Source of the DNA: CAINVV01 sp963663005
GTDB taxonomy: Bacteria; Bacteroidota; Bacteroidia; Bacteroidales; Prolixibacteraceae
Direction: 5' to 3'
Assembly: GCA_963663005.2 (NCBI GenBank)
Contig: CAXXHH010000017.1
Location: 62,001 to 126,000 of the forward strand
DNA: 64,000 nucleotides
In this document: piece by piece, positions 1 to 8,668 of the stretch
Numbering within the stretch: the stretch's first letter is position 1
Layout of the letters: every line of letters begins with the position of its first letter
Position numbers and translations under genes: made by a program
Notes under the pieces: generated by a model
What the model saw: only the letters and a program-made list of their open reading frames with translations
Told to the model about the DNA's origin: nothing
Database searches by the model: none

Positions 1-295
1 GATTTTTGAATTTATGGCTGTAATCAATGGTATCATCCTGAACAAGCCTTAGGCTCTTTATCTCCCTCTCATTGTATTGTTCAAATTCGATCGAGTGAAT
101 CACATCAGAATACGTCACTCTACATTTAATTTTCATGTTTTTGTATTGTTCCGGTATTGAAAGATTTCGTTCCAAAAACAAGAAATCCCTGCATGATAAA
201 AGTTGACGTCGCGAATTATTCATCCTACGTTCATGCAACGCTAAACGATGAAAGAACCCATTTTCGTAACAAATAGTCTCAATAAGCTGGAACAT
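1..295 (-). CDS. pabC: PabC-like class IV aminotransferase (4-amino-4-deoxychorismate lyase), 3' end cut by window
   Basis: Reading the minus strand from an ATG at 295 gives 98 uninterrupted residues that run off the left edge. It starts MFQLIETICYENG and carries the family-typical KCRVTYS and IDYSHKF segments, with Lys95 the likely PLP lysine (inferred from the family pattern). Such enzymes convert aminodeoxychorismate to p-aminobenzoate and pyruvate for folate synthesis. The start codon lies inside the last codons of pabB (17 nt overlap), which implies translational coupling and supports PabC over a branched-chain aminotransferase. The C-terminal half is not in the window. Confidence 0.8.
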   Translation of the reverse strand, partial: MFQLIETICYENGFFHRLALHERRMNNSRRQLLSCRDFLFLERNLSIPEQYKNMKIKCRVTYSDVIHSIEFEQYNEREIKSLRLVQDDTIDYSHKFKN

Positions 296-1250
296 ATACT
301 TTGTCTATTAATTCGCGGTATTCTTTTTCAGGATCGCTGAAATTAGTAATTCCCCCGCCACTTTTATAATATAGTTTGCCATTTGCCTGCTCAATGAATC
401 GAATCATTACCGCTGAATCGAGACTCGTACCATCAAAAACACCAAAAACACCAGTATAATACCCCCGGTTATAATTTTCAGTTTGCCGGATGATTTTCAG
501 CGTCGATTCTTTGGGTGCCCCACAAATAGAACCCGCCGGCAGCAGGCTTGTGACAATCGTTCCAAGATTTGACTGGTAGTCAGACGCCAAATTTCCACAG
601 ATCTTCGAGCTCACCTGCAGCAGGGTGTTCGTATGGGTATTAATTTCTTCAAGATATCTGTATTTTTCTACTCTAACGTTTTGAGCAACAATTGATAGAT
701 CATTGCGAATCAAATCCACAATCGTAGCATGTTCGGCTTTTTCCTTTTCGTCCGACAAGATTACCTCTGCAGCATTCTTTACAGCTTTGTCTATTGTTCC
801 TTTCATTGGAAATGAGCTGATTACCCCATTCGCTATTTTGACAAAACTCTCTGGAGAAAAAAGTACAAATTGATTTTTAAATAACAGCTTATACGGCGCT
901 TTGCTTTTTTCGAAAATCCGCCTAAGCGTCCAATTTGATTCTATCTCAGTTGGAAAAGTAAGATTAAGTAAAAAGGTTTTCCCTAGATGAATCTGCCTTA
1001 GAACTGTATTAAAGGCAGCTAAATAGGAAGAATAACTCAATGGGTATTTACAGAATTTTAAAGGTATTTCGTCAGAAATTGACTCGGTGTAATTGCGACA
1101 TCCTTTAATGTCAAAAAATAGTTCGCTCTTCGCAGTTTCGCTAATTGGGAATATTTCAGGGTTATTCATTTCATAATCAATAATAAACAAAAATGGGATT
1201 CCTTTATGACCCATTTCATTCATTTTTTTTACAAAATTCGTTAGATCCAT
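279..1250 (-). CDS. pabB: Aminodeoxychorismate synthase component I
   Basis: This 323-residue protein is the chorismate-binding (anthranilate synthase component I-like) domain without a long N-terminal region, the usual short form in Bacteroidota. Diagnostic segments are FPMKGTIDKA (PabB-type KGT), DLIRNDLSIVA, AGSICGAPKEST and the C-terminal SGGGIT followed by SDPEKEY. It aminates chorismate to 4-amino-4-deoxychorismate using ammonia from a glutaminase subunit that is not encoded here. It overlaps pabC downstream and begins 11 nt after the Crp/Fnr gene, so the three minus-strand genes look like one transcript. The KGT motif argues for PabB over TrpE. Confidence 0.9.
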   Translation of the reverse strand: MDLTNFVKKMNEMGHKGIPFLFIIDYEMNNPEIFPISETAKSELFFDIKGCRNYTESISDEIPLKFCKYPLSYSSYLAAFNTVLRQIHLGKTFLLNLTFPTEIESNWTLRRIFEKSKAPYKLLFKNQFVLFSPESFVKIANGVISSFPMKGTIDKAVKNAAEVILSDEKEKAEHATIVDLIRNDLSIVAQNVRVEKYRYLEEINTHTNTLLQVSSKICGNLASDYQSNLGTIVTSLLPAGSICGAPKESTLKIIRQTENYNRGYYTGVFGVFDGTSLDSAVMIRFIEQANGKLYYKSGGGITNFSDPEKEYRELIDKVYVPAY

Positions 1251-1261
1251 TATTGATTTTG

Positions 1262-1933
1262 CTACTTACCTAAAATTTGGTTCAATTTTTTTAAATCATG
1301 AATTTCAACCTGCTCGCGCGACCAGGTTAGAATATTCTGCTTCTCCATTTCAAGAATAGTTCTGGTCAGGGAGGGTCTCGTGACCCCAAAAAGATCGGCA
1401 AGACTTGTCTGTGATTGATTAATGCTGACATTGACCTTGTCGCCGTTTTTCATTTGTTGCAGCAAATAATGTGCGATCTTCTCTTTAATAGTTTTTAGAG
1501 ATAGAAATGTAATTTTTCCGGTCAGAAATTGAGCCTTTCCTGAGACAATATCGAGGTAATTTACCATCACTCTCGACTCGAGCGAAAGCATATTTGCAAA
1601 ATCCCGTTTTGCAATTAAAAGTAATTTACCGTCAGTCTTTGCACTGAGAAACACAGGAAACTTGCTTTGACGTCCGAAAAGAAATGCAGCCGCAACCATC
1701 TGAGGAGGATCCAATTCTTCAATTTTCAATGAGTTACCCCCAAAATCAACCATTTCACCTTGCAATCTTCCTTCCATTAGGAGAAAGGCTTGATCCACCG
1801 TTTCTCCCGCCTGAGCTAATAACTCACCACTTCTAAAATGTTTAACCTGATGATTCACCCTGTGAAAGAGCGAATTGATCTCATCTTCGCTAATCCCCTT
1901 AAACAGCGGGGAATTCAATAATATTCGATACAT
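1262..1933 (-). CDS. Crp/Fnr family transcriptional regulator (HcpR-like candidate)
   Basis: The protein has an N-terminal cyclic-nucleotide-binding-type beta-roll (about residues 10-115), a dimerisation helix and a C-terminal winged helix whose recognition region reads SLADLFGVTRPSLTRTI. It contains no cysteine at all, so it cannot carry an Fnr-type Fe-S cluster. A TTG at 1936 directly precedes the ATG at 1933, which I prefer. It is transcribed away from a ferredoxin gene, and a perfect 16-bp palindrome lies 20 bp upstream of its start, fitting autoregulation plus control of the ferredoxin. This arrangement recalls HcpR, the nitrosative-stress regulator of anaerobes, but I cannot prove that identity. 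Confidence 0.85.
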   Translation of the reverse strand: MYRILLNSPLFKGISEDEINSLFHRVNHQVKHFRSGELLAQAGETVDQAFLLMEGRLQGEMVDFGGNSLKIEELDPPQMVAAAFLFGRQSKFPVFLSAKTDGKLLLIAKRDFANMLSLESRVMVNYLDIVSGKAQFLTGKITFLSLKTIKEKIAHYLLQQMKNGDKVNVSINQSQTSLADLFGVTRPSLTRTILEMEKQNILTWSREQVEIHDLKKLNQILGK

Positions 1934-1953
1934 CAATTAATATTTTATGCAAA

Positions 1954-1969
1954 TGTAACCAATGTTACA
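1954..1969. promoter_or_regulatory. Palindromic operator candidate for the Crp/Fnr regulator
   Basis: TGTAACCAATGTTACA is a perfect inverted repeat (TGTAAC, 4 bp, GTTACA) with the size and symmetry of Crp/Fnr-family operators. It sits between the divergent regulator and ferredoxin genes, 20 bp from the regulator ATG. Binding is inferred, not shown. Confidence 0.65.
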
Positions 1970-2067
1970 ATTCCTCTCTAAAATACAGCCTATTTTTGAA
2001 ACGAAATTAGCACGTATAGTGTTTAACTGTAAAGAAGATTTTTGAAATTTTTAAAATTCTGTGAAAT

Positions 2068-2949
2068 ATGGAGAGGGAAATTATAAGAATTGATGAAGAT
2101 AAATGTACTGGCTGTGGTGAATGTGTGCCAAATTGTCATGAAGGTGCATTGCAAATTATTGACGGGAAGGTAAGACTAATAAGTGATTTGATGTGCGACG
2201 GATTAGGTGCCTGCATTGGACATTGCCCGGAAGGTGCCATTACCATTGAAAAGCGCGAGGCAGAACCTTATGACGAAGTGAAAGTCATGGAAGTAATGGT
2301 TGGTAAGGGATTTAATACTGTAGTTGCTCATTTAAGACACCTCAGAGAGCACAATGAAACAACATTTCTTAAGCAGGGGATGGGTTATCTCATCCAAAAT
2401 GAAAGCAAATTAAGTTTTAAAGTTCAGGACGTTAAAGATGCTGTCCATCAAACTGTTCCAACTGCGACGAGCACCGGATGTGGTGGTGGCTGTCCTGGAT
2501 CGCAGACTGTCGTATTTGATCCTGTGGGATTACGCCCAATGGCTCAGGAAAAAACAGTATCGGCTTCTTCACAGCTTAGACAATGGCCCGTCCAGCTTCA
2601 TCTTATTAATCCGGCCGCTGTCTATTTTCAAGGATCAGATCTTCTGGTGGCCTCTGATTGTTCCGCATTCTCAATAGGGGATTTTCACTCTAACTGGCTA
2701 AAAAACAAATCGTTGGTTATTGCATGTCCAAAATTGGATCAAGGAAAGGAAATTTATCTGAAAAAATTCATTGATTTGATTGAAGGATCTAAAGTAAATA
2801 CCATAACGGTCCTGGTAATGGAGGTTCCTTGTTGTGGAGGGCTACTGCAATTAGTACAAATGGCTTCCCAGCGCGCAGCCAGAAAAGTACCTATCAAGGC
2901 TGTTACGGTTAGCATAAAAGGCGAAATTCTTGATGAACAATGGGTTTAA
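2068..2949 (+). CDS. Ferredoxin-domain protein with extra cysteine motifs
   Basis: The 293-residue protein begins with a two-cluster ferredoxin domain. Cys13, Cys16, Cys19 and Cys23 form a full CxxCxxCxxxC motif. The second motif (Cys43, Cys49, Cys53) has Leu46 where the middle cysteine is expected. Further cysteines occur in STGCGGGCPGS near residue 138 and in a C-terminal VPCCGGL segment. No membrane segment is visible, so it is probably cytoplasmic. Proteins of this type accompany Crp/Fnr regulators and hybrid-cluster protein genes in anaerobes, and redox or nitrosative-stress electron transfer is inferred. It is divergent from the regulator and followed 45 bp later by a cupin gene. Confidence 0.8.
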   Translation: MEREIIRIDEDKCTGCGECVPNCHEGALQIIDGKVRLISDLMCDGLGACIGHCPEGAITIEKREAEPYDEVKVMEVMVGKGFNTVVAHLRHLREHNETTFLKQGMGYLIQNESKLSFKVQDVKDAVHQTVPTATSTGCGGGCPGSQTVVFDPVGLRPMAQEKTVSASSQLRQWPVQLHLINPAAVYFQGSDLLVASDCSAFSIGDFHSNWLKNKSLVIACPKLDQGKEIYLKKFIDLIEGSKVNTITVLVMEVPCCGGLLQLVQMASQRAARKVPIKAVTVSIKGEILDEQWV

Positions 2950-2994
2950 GTACTCAATATATTGTTTTAATTATTAATTACTTATAAATATCAC

Positions 2995-3336
2995 ATGGAA
3001 ACGGGTAAATTATTCAATCTTGCATCAGACATCGATTATTCAAAAGATGCAGTTGTTAGCAAAACGATCATAAAAAAAGTAACAGGTACGGTAACCTTAT
3101 TCGCATTCGACAAAGGCCAGGGTCTTAGTCCGCACGTGGCTCCCTTCGATGCACTGGTGCAAATTCTGGATGGAGAGTGCTCCTTTTCAATTGAAGAAAC
3201 CAATTATCCGATGGGTTCAGGCGACTGCATTATATTACCTTCCGGGAAAGTCCATGCTGTCGAGGCAGTTAAGCCCTTCAAGATGCTATTAACAATGATA
3301 AAAATTGCAGATAACACCTTTCGAAGAGCAGACTAA
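2995..3336 (+). CDS. Cupin domain protein
   Basis: This small 113-residue single-domain cupin shows the two conserved stretches: LSPHVAPFDALVQILDGE and YPMGSGDCIILPSGKVHAV. The histidines in these stretches are candidate metal ligands. Only 45 bp separate it from the ferredoxin-domain gene, so the two probably form an operon under the palindromic operator. The substrate cannot be predicted, and stress-related sensing or binding is a guess from context. Confidence 0.8.
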   Translation: METGKLFNLASDIDYSKDAVVSKTIIKKVTGTVTLFAFDKGQGLSPHVAPFDALVQILDGECSFSIEETNYPMGSGDCIILPSGKVHAVEAVKPFKMLLTMIKIADNTFRRAD

Positions 3337-3414
3337 GAGATAATTATGCTGTCATTCGCTTTCTGAATTTTAAAGTAAGCGCCCACGCCTTTCAAATATA
3401 GAACTGGTTTTAAT

Positions 3415-3422
3415 TACCTTTG
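3415..3422 (+). promoter_or_regulatory. Bacteroidota -7 promoter box (TACCTTTG)
   Basis: TACCTTTG is a perfect TAnnTTTG -7 element, with a TTTC (3390-3393) 21 bp upstream as a possible -33 element. It overlaps the upstream GTG at 3422, so that GTG would not be in the transcript. This fixes the next gene's start at the ATG at 3446. Confidence 0.6.
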
Positions 3423-3445
3423 TGGCCAAACCAATTGTGTATATT

Positions 3446-4039
3446 ATGAAACGCTTGGGCGCTTACTTTTTGCAGGGATTATTGCTTATAGCACCTATCG
3501 CTGCCACGATTTACATCGTTTTTATCGTCTTTCAATTTACGGATGGATTGCTGAGTACGTATCTCGAGAAATATTTTCAGCACAAAGTACCTGGTTTGGG
3601 TATCGTAATCATTATTTTCCTTTTAGTTTTTCTGGGTATAATCGGAGAAACAATTTTTGCGAAACCTGTTAAGTTTTTAGTTAGAAACATCCTGGAAAGA
3701 GCACCTCTTCTTCGGCTGATTTACACATCCGTAAAGGATTTATTTTCAGCTTTTGTCGGCAAGGATAAGAAATTTCACCGTCCTGTGGCTGTTTTAGTTG
3801 ATGTAAAAAACGACATTTGGAGACTGGGATTTCTTACAAATGACAAAATGAGTGATATGGGGTTAGAAGGAAAAGTAGCAGTATATTTTCCTTTTTCTTA
3901 CAATATTTCCGGCATTTTATACGTCGTTCCTGCCGATAGAATCAGGCATTTGAACATTTCATCTTCAGAAGCGATGAAATTTATCATTTCGGGAGGAGTT
4001 TCTGAAATGGATTTATTACAGGAAAAATTTCTGCAATAA
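3446..4039 (+). CDS. DUF502 family membrane protein
   Basis: From the ATG at 3446 the protein is 197 residues and starts MKRLGAYFLQGLLLIAPI, as DUF502 proteins do. It has two N-terminal membrane segments (about residues 6-35 and 52-75) and the conserved stretches GETIFAKPVKF and ERAPLLRLIYTSVKD, followed by a soluble domain. A longer reading from GTG 3422 is unlikely because that codon lies in the promoter box. DUF502 proteins are integral membrane proteins of unknown biochemical role. It is followed by another small membrane protein gene on the same strand. Confidence 0.85.
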   Translation: MKRLGAYFLQGLLLIAPIAATIYIVFIVFQFTDGLLSTYLEKYFQHKVPGLGIVIIIFLLVFLGIIGETIFAKPVKFLVRNILERAPLLRLIYTSVKDLFSAFVGKDKKFHRPVAVLVDVKNDIWRLGFLTNDKMSDMGLEGKVAVYFPFSYNISGILYVVPADRIRHLNISSSEAMKFIISGGVSEMDLLQEKFLQ

Positions 4040-4113
4040 CTGACATATTTTCATTCTTGAATTTTGGTGTGTTATTTGTAGAAGTGGTTATGTAAAATTA
4101 AAAATAGTAAATC

Positions 4114-4788
4114 ATGATCTGGATAATTTTTATCGGTTTTGCGTTGATAAGCTGGTTAATAAGTAATCAATTAAAAAGAAGATTTGAGGAATATTCGCAG
4201 ATTCCAACGGCTAACGGGATGTCTGGCAAGGAAGTAGTCGAAAAAATGTTGCGAGACAATATGATTTACGGAGTTCGAATTCAATCAGTTGAAGGTCAAC
4301 TTACAGATCACTACAATCCGGCTGATAAAACAATCAACCTGAGTGAAGATGTATACTATGGAAAGCATATCGCTGCTGCTGCAGTTGCGGCGCACGAAAC
4401 CGGGCATGCAGTTCAACACGCTCAGGCATATTCTTGGCTTGGAATGAGATCGGCCCTTGTTCCTGCGGTCAGTTTCAGTTCTAAATACTTACAATGGATA
4501 TTACTGGCTGGAATTCTGATGGTTAACTCATTTCCGTCTCTATTGCTGTTTGGGATTTTCATGTTCGCCGTGACCACACTTTTTAGTTTTATCACATTGC
4601 CTGTTGAAATAAATGCAAGTAACAGAGCCTTGGTTTGGTTGAAAACGAGCGGTATCACGACTGTACAATCTCATGAAAAGGCTGAAGATGCTCTTAGGTG
4701 GGCCGGTTATACCTATGTTGTGGCAGCTTTATCCTCATTAGCTACTTTGCTTTATTACGTATCCGTATACATGGGAAGAAGAAATTAG
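4114..4788 (+). CDS. YugP-like zinc metallopeptidase (membrane)
   Basis: The protein has a membrane-anchoring N-terminal segment, then a zinc-binding HETGH motif at residues 94-98 and at least two further hydrophobic segments near residues 130-170. NPADKTINLSEDVYYG before the HExxH is typical of the Zn_peptidase_2 (YugP) family. These are predicted membrane-bound metallopeptidases of poorly defined substrate. At 224 residues it is of normal family length. It converges on the GNAT-like gene, with a hairpin between them. Confidence 0.85.
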   Translation: MIWIIFIGFALISWLISNQLKRRFEEYSQIPTANGMSGKEVVEKMLRDNMIYGVRIQSVEGQLTDHYNPADKTINLSEDVYYGKHIAAAAVAAHETGHAVQHAQAYSWLGMRSALVPAVSFSSKYLQWILLAGILMVNSFPSLLLFGIFMFAVTTLFSFITLPVEINASNRALVWLKTSGITTVQSHEKAEDALRWAGYTYVVAALSSLATLLYYVSVYMGRRN

Positions 4789-4791
4789 ACC

Positions 4792-4847
4792 CGGAATTAG
4801 GAAGTAATCCGGCGACTATTTTTTCCCACATTACTCATTCTAATCCG
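4792..4847. terminator. Imperfect hairpin between convergent genes
   Basis: Arms at 4792-4808 and 4830-4847 (CGGAATTAGGAAGTAAT against ATTACTCATTCTAATCCG) pair with two small bulges, and the loop contains a T-rich run. It lies between convergent genes and may terminate in both directions. Confidence 0.4.
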
Positions 4848-4861
4848 TTGAATCGGGTAAA

Positions 4862-6061
4862 TCAGTTCCCATTCTGATTTACTAATGGGGCACGCTTAAA
4901 TTCGGTAGTTCTATTGAAGAGATAACGATAGGTGACGTGGGTCTTATAAATGGATCCACCAATAAATTCGGCTACTTTCATCATGACTGGGTTGAAATCG
5001 CCAATCCAGTTTAATTCGAAGGTCTTGTACTTAAATGATGGCTTTAATATCTGACTTTGAAAGAATAAAACCAAAGCACCCTCGACCCCCTTATTTTGAA
5101 ACTCTGGTACAACTCCAAAAATTCGACCAATTACGCGGTCAACATTATGCATGATTTTAAGCTCCCAGAAAAAGCGTAACTTATTGAAAATATTAAATTT
5201 ACCATGAAATTTTTTGGTTATTTGACCAATATCCGGCATCATGATAAAAAAGGCGATTGGCTCATTTTTGAAATAACCATAAATTATCAACTTTTCATCC
5301 ATGATTGGTTCCATGGATTTTAATAAAGACATGGCCTCCTCATCAGTAATATCATTTGTACCTGCAAATTTACTCCAGGCTTTGTTGTAAATTGTCTTAA
5401 AATCAAGAGCAAATTGCGGATTTCCCTTTTCAATTAGTTTAAATTCGTAATCAGGATTGGTCAAAATCCTATTAGCCGTCCTTAGCAAAACAGGATGGAG
5501 ATCCGTTGTATCCTCAAAAGTCCGTTGATAGGTGAACTGATTGAAATAGTTCTTGAAACCATATTCTTCGAAAAGATCTTTATAGTAGGGAAAGTTATAT
5601 GGCATATTAAAAACAGGTTCATGAAACCCTTCCACAAGACAACCCCAAAAAGCATCTCTCATACCAGGATTCGTAGGCCCATCCATTGCTTCTATGTTAT
5701 TGTTTATCAGCCATTCTCTGGCAGTGTCAAACAATAAAAAAGCAACTTCCTTGTCGTTAATAGAATCGAAGAAACCGATACCTCCGGTAGGTTGCTCATA
5801 CTGTTTAAATGATTCCTCTGTATAAAAGGCGGCAATTCGTCCTACACAATGTCCATCGACATCTTCAATAATCCATCTGCAAATTTTACCATTTCGCAGG
5901 TGTTTATTTTGTTGATAATCAAATATTTCTTCTACGCTGACGTCAAGGGGTCTGCACCATTTTGCATCATTCCGATATAGCCTGACTGGAAATTCATTAA
6001 AAAGCTTAATTTTCAGAGCATTATTTACCTCTATAAGATTGTATCGGGATTGTTGAAGCAT
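4862..6061 (-). CDS. GNAT-fold acyltransferase-like protein
   Basis: Counted from the ATG at 6061, this is a 399-residue protein. A TTG at 6115 would add 18 residues but would run into the upstream intergenic DNA, so I prefer the ATG. Segments such as VGRIAAFYTEES, MDGPTNPGMRDAFWG and a C-terminal VVPEFQNKGVEGALVLFF resemble acetyl-CoA-binding GNAT loops. The family occurs widely in Bacteroidota as large N-acetyltransferase-like proteins without a known substrate. It is divergent from a serine hydrolase gene. The GNAT assignment is moderate and the substrate is unknown. Confidence 0.6.
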   Translation of the reverse strand: MLQQSRYNLIEVNNALKIKLFNEFPVRLYRNDAKWCRPLDVSVEEIFDYQQNKHLRNGKICRWIIEDVDGHCVGRIAAFYTEESFKQYEQPTGGIGFFDSINDKEVAFLLFDTAREWLINNNIEAMDGPTNPGMRDAFWGCLVEGFHEPVFNMPYNFPYYKDLFEEYGFKNYFNQFTYQRTFEDTTDLHPVLLRTANRILTNPDYEFKLIEKGNPQFALDFKTIYNKAWSKFAGTNDITDEEAMSLLKSMEPIMDEKLIIYGYFKNEPIAFFIMMPDIGQITKKFHGKFNIFNKLRFFWELKIMHNVDRVIGRIFGVVPEFQNKGVEGALVLFFQSQILKPSFKYKTFELNWIGDFNPVMMKVAEFIGGSIYKTHVTYRYLFNRTTEFKRAPLVNQNGN

Positions 6062-6177
6062 AAGTATTAGCGGTTGTTTTTGATTGCCCAAAAGTAAAAA
6101 AAAACCGTTTGACAAAAGGACAAGGGTTGCTATATTCTATATTTTGGAGTAAATTTGAATCAACTAACATTTCGTCG

Positions 6178-7527
6178 ATGAAGAAAAAATTATGGATTCC
6201 GTTGTTGGTAGTCCTGATAATCTTGATTATTGGCACATCACAATACCCCAAATTATACATTGCCACAGGATATGGTGCAAAATGCATGGCTAGTGGAGTC
6301 TTTGTGGCAGGAAGGGATCCAGAAAACGTAAAGGCAAATGATTTGGATTATTCTCTTGTAAAATATACCAATAACAAGATAGACTATATTGAGAAGAGTG
6401 TTACAACCTCACTCTATGGCCTTGCAAAACAAAAGGCAATTTACCAGGAAGGGTTTGGTTGCTTTTTGGTTGACGAATCCTATCAAAAAAATCCTTTACC
6501 TTCCTATTCGCACACAAAAGAAATCAACCAATCCTGGAGAAAGCAATGGCCTGACGGTGATATGACGAGTGATACAATTTTTCCCGAGGTAGATTTAATG
6601 ACGCTCAAAAACGCGGTAAAAGCTGCCTTCGACGAATCGGATGCTAAAGTGAAACGAACTGCTTCAGTGGTTGTTGTATACAAAGGAAAGCTATTGTTTG
6701 AGGAATATTGGAAAGAGCATAGCATCACTCCTGAGACAAAACTTTGGGGATGGTCAATGAATAAAAGCATTGTGAACGCCCTAATCGGGGTATTGGTTAA
6801 GCAAGGTAAATTGTCTGTAACCTCGATAGCACCTGTGAATGAATGGCAAGAGGATCCCAGAAGGGAAATTACGATCAGTGACCTTTTGCATATGAGCAGC
6901 GGATTGAAGTGGAATGAGGATTATGGAGATGTTTCAGACGCTACAACAATGCTGTACAGAGAAAGAGATTGTTTTAAATCGGCAATGAGTGCCCCTTTCG
7001 ATAAAAAACCAAACACTGAATGGAAATATTCTTCAGGGACAGCAAATATTCTGTCAGGAATAATACGCAGAACATTGAACAACGATAAGATCTATTTTGA
7101 ATTTCCATACCAGGAGTTATTCAGAAAACTAGGTATGTACAGCATGGTTCTTGAAACAGATGCAAGCGGCAACTTTATTGGCTCTTCATATGGCTACGCT
7201 ATCGCAAGAGATTGGGCAAAATTTGGTCAACTATATTTGCAAAATGGTGTATGGAAAGGAGATAGCATTCTACCCAAAGGGTGGGTCGATTATACCAGAA
7301 CATCGGCCGATGCGGCGAATGGCAACTATGGCGCCCAATTTTGGCTAAATCGCTCTGGAAATTTGCCTGATGTCCCCAAAGACATGTATGCTTGTCAGGG
7401 ACACAGAGGACAGCGAATATTCATTATTCCATCAAAGCAACTCGTGGTTGTAAGATTGGGTTTTGCGGAAGACAAATTCGACCACAATAAATTTTTGAAA
7501 GATATCCTAAGCGCTTTTAGAAATTAA
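6178..7527 (+). CDS. Membrane-anchored serine hydrolase of the beta-lactamase class C family
   Basis: From the ATG at 6178 this gives 449 residues beginning with a hydrophobic N-terminal anchor (KKKLWIPLLVVLIILIIG). Upstream in-frame codons exist but the ATG starts exactly at the anchor. The catalytic SxxK motif is SMNK near residue 193, a YSS motif occurs near residue 285, and an HRG stretch (GHRGQRIFIIP) takes the place of the KTG box. The family covers esterases, D-aminopeptidases and carboxypeptidases, so the substrate is unknown. It appears monocistronic. Confidence 0.8.
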   Translation: MKKKLWIPLLVVLIILIIGTSQYPKLYIATGYGAKCMASGVFVAGRDPENVKANDLDYSLVKYTNNKIDYIEKSVTTSLYGLAKQKAIYQEGFGCFLVDESYQKNPLPSYSHTKEINQSWRKQWPDGDMTSDTIFPEVDLMTLKNAVKAAFDESDAKVKRTASVVVVYKGKLLFEEYWKEHSITPETKLWGWSMNKSIVNALIGVLVKQGKLSVTSIAPVNEWQEDPRREITISDLLHMSSGLKWNEDYGDVSDATTMLYRERDCFKSAMSAPFDKKPNTEWKYSSGTANILSGIIRRTLNNDKIYFEFPYQELFRKLGMYSMVLETDASGNFIGSSYGYAIARDWAKFGQLYLQNGVWKGDSILPKGWVDYTRTSADAANGNYGAQFWLNRSGNLPDVPKDMYACQGHRGQRIFIIPSKQLVVVRLGFAEDKFDHNKFLKDILSAFRN

Positions 7528-7587
7528 TAGTTAGTGCGTTTCCAAGAGGATTCATACGGTCAAGTTCTGACTTTCAACCATTTTATT

Positions 7588-7595
7588 TACCTTTG
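7588..7595 (+). promoter_or_regulatory. Bacteroidota -7 promoter box (TACCTTTG) close to aguA
   Basis: TACCTTTG lies only 6 bp upstream of the aguA ATG at 7602 and overlaps the alternative TTG start at 7593. If used, transcription would start at or next to the ATG and give a nearly leaderless mRNA. No convincing -33 box is seen, only GTTC 20 bp upstream. Confidence 0.5.
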
Positions 7596-7601
7596 CCTGC
7601 T

Positions 7602-8633
7602 ATGACAGCCAAATCTAAATTTCTCCCCCCAGAATGGTACACGCAAAGTGGAATTATGCTGACATGGCCGCATAAAAACAGCGATTGGGTTGATATGCTG
7701 GATGAAGTAGAGCATTGTTTTACATTGATTGCTAAAGAGATAAGCAAAAATGAAAAAGTACTGATCGTTTGTGCTGATAAAAATTCCGTTGCCTCAAAAT
7801 TGAAGGATTCAAATACGGAAAATTTAATTCTGGTACAGCTTGATTCGAATGATACATGGGCCCGGGATCACGGTGCAATTACTGTCTTTGAAAACGGCAA
7901 GCCAGTATTGTACGATTTTCAATTTAATGGATGGGGTTTGAAATTTCCTGCCTACCTCGATAATCAGCTAACACCCAAGCTTTATAACGCGAACCTTTTC
8001 AAAGAAGGGGTCGGATACGAAAATCGAAAGAATTTTGTTTTCGAAGGTGGAAGTTTTGAAACGGATGGAATGGGGACGATCCTGACTACTGAAAATTGCC
8101 TGTTGTCCATAAACAGAAATCAAAGGATGTCCAAAAGTGAGATCGAAAACTATTTATTCGAAACATTTGATATTCAGCGTATTTTGTGGTTTTCTTCTGG
8201 CTATTTAGCAGGAGATGACACAGATAGCCATATCGATACCCTGGCTAGGTTTTGTAATGAAAAGACAATTGCCTATGTGAAATGTGACGATCCTTCTGAT
8301 GAACACTTTCAACAGCTTCAACAAATGGAAGAGGAGATAAAATCCTTCACCAGATTAGACGGATCACCATATAATCTAATTGAACTTCCGATGGCAAACT
8401 ATGTAGAAGATCAATCTGGTAATAGGTTGCCGGCCACCTACGCAAATTTTCTTATTTTAAATGACAAGGTTTTAATCCCTTACTACAAGACAGATAAAGA
8501 CGAAATTGCCAAAAATATCCTGCAATCTTCTTTTCCGGACAGGGAAGTAATTGGGATCGACTGTTCCGCGTTAATCAAGCAGCATGGTTCACTTCATTGC
8601 GTTACCATGCAATTTCCCGTGGGTGTTCTATAA
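7602..8633 (+). CDS. aguA: Agmatine deiminase
   Basis: This porphyromonas-type peptidylarginine deiminase family protein has 343 residues from the ATG at 7602. It shows TWARDHGAITVF (Asp89), EGGSFETDG, DDTDSHIDTLARF and the C-terminal nucleophile in GSLHCVTMQFP (Cys333). It hydrolyses agmatine to N-carbamoylputrescine and ammonia. The next gene encodes the amidase for the following step, which supports agmatine rather than peptidyl-arginine as substrate. There is no signal peptide, so it is cytoplasmic. It opens a long same-strand run that continues into the ATP synthase genes. Confidence 0.92.
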   Translation: MTAKSKFLPPEWYTQSGIMLTWPHKNSDWVDMLDEVEHCFTLIAKEISKNEKVLIVCADKNSVASKLKDSNTENLILVQLDSNDTWARDHGAITVFENGKPVLYDFQFNGWGLKFPAYLDNQLTPKLYNANLFKEGVGYENRKNFVFEGGSFETDGMGTILTTENCLLSINRNQRMSKSEIENYLFETFDIQRILWFSSGYLAGDDTDSHIDTLARFCNEKTIAYVKCDDPSDEHFQQLQQMEEEIKSFTRLDGSPYNLIELPMANYVEDQSGNRLPATYANFLILNDKVLIPYYKTDKDEIAKNILQSSFPDREVIGIDCSALIKQHGSLHCVTMQFPVGVL

Positions 8634-8668
8634 ATTTGAAGACTACTAATTGTATAATAAATTGAAAC

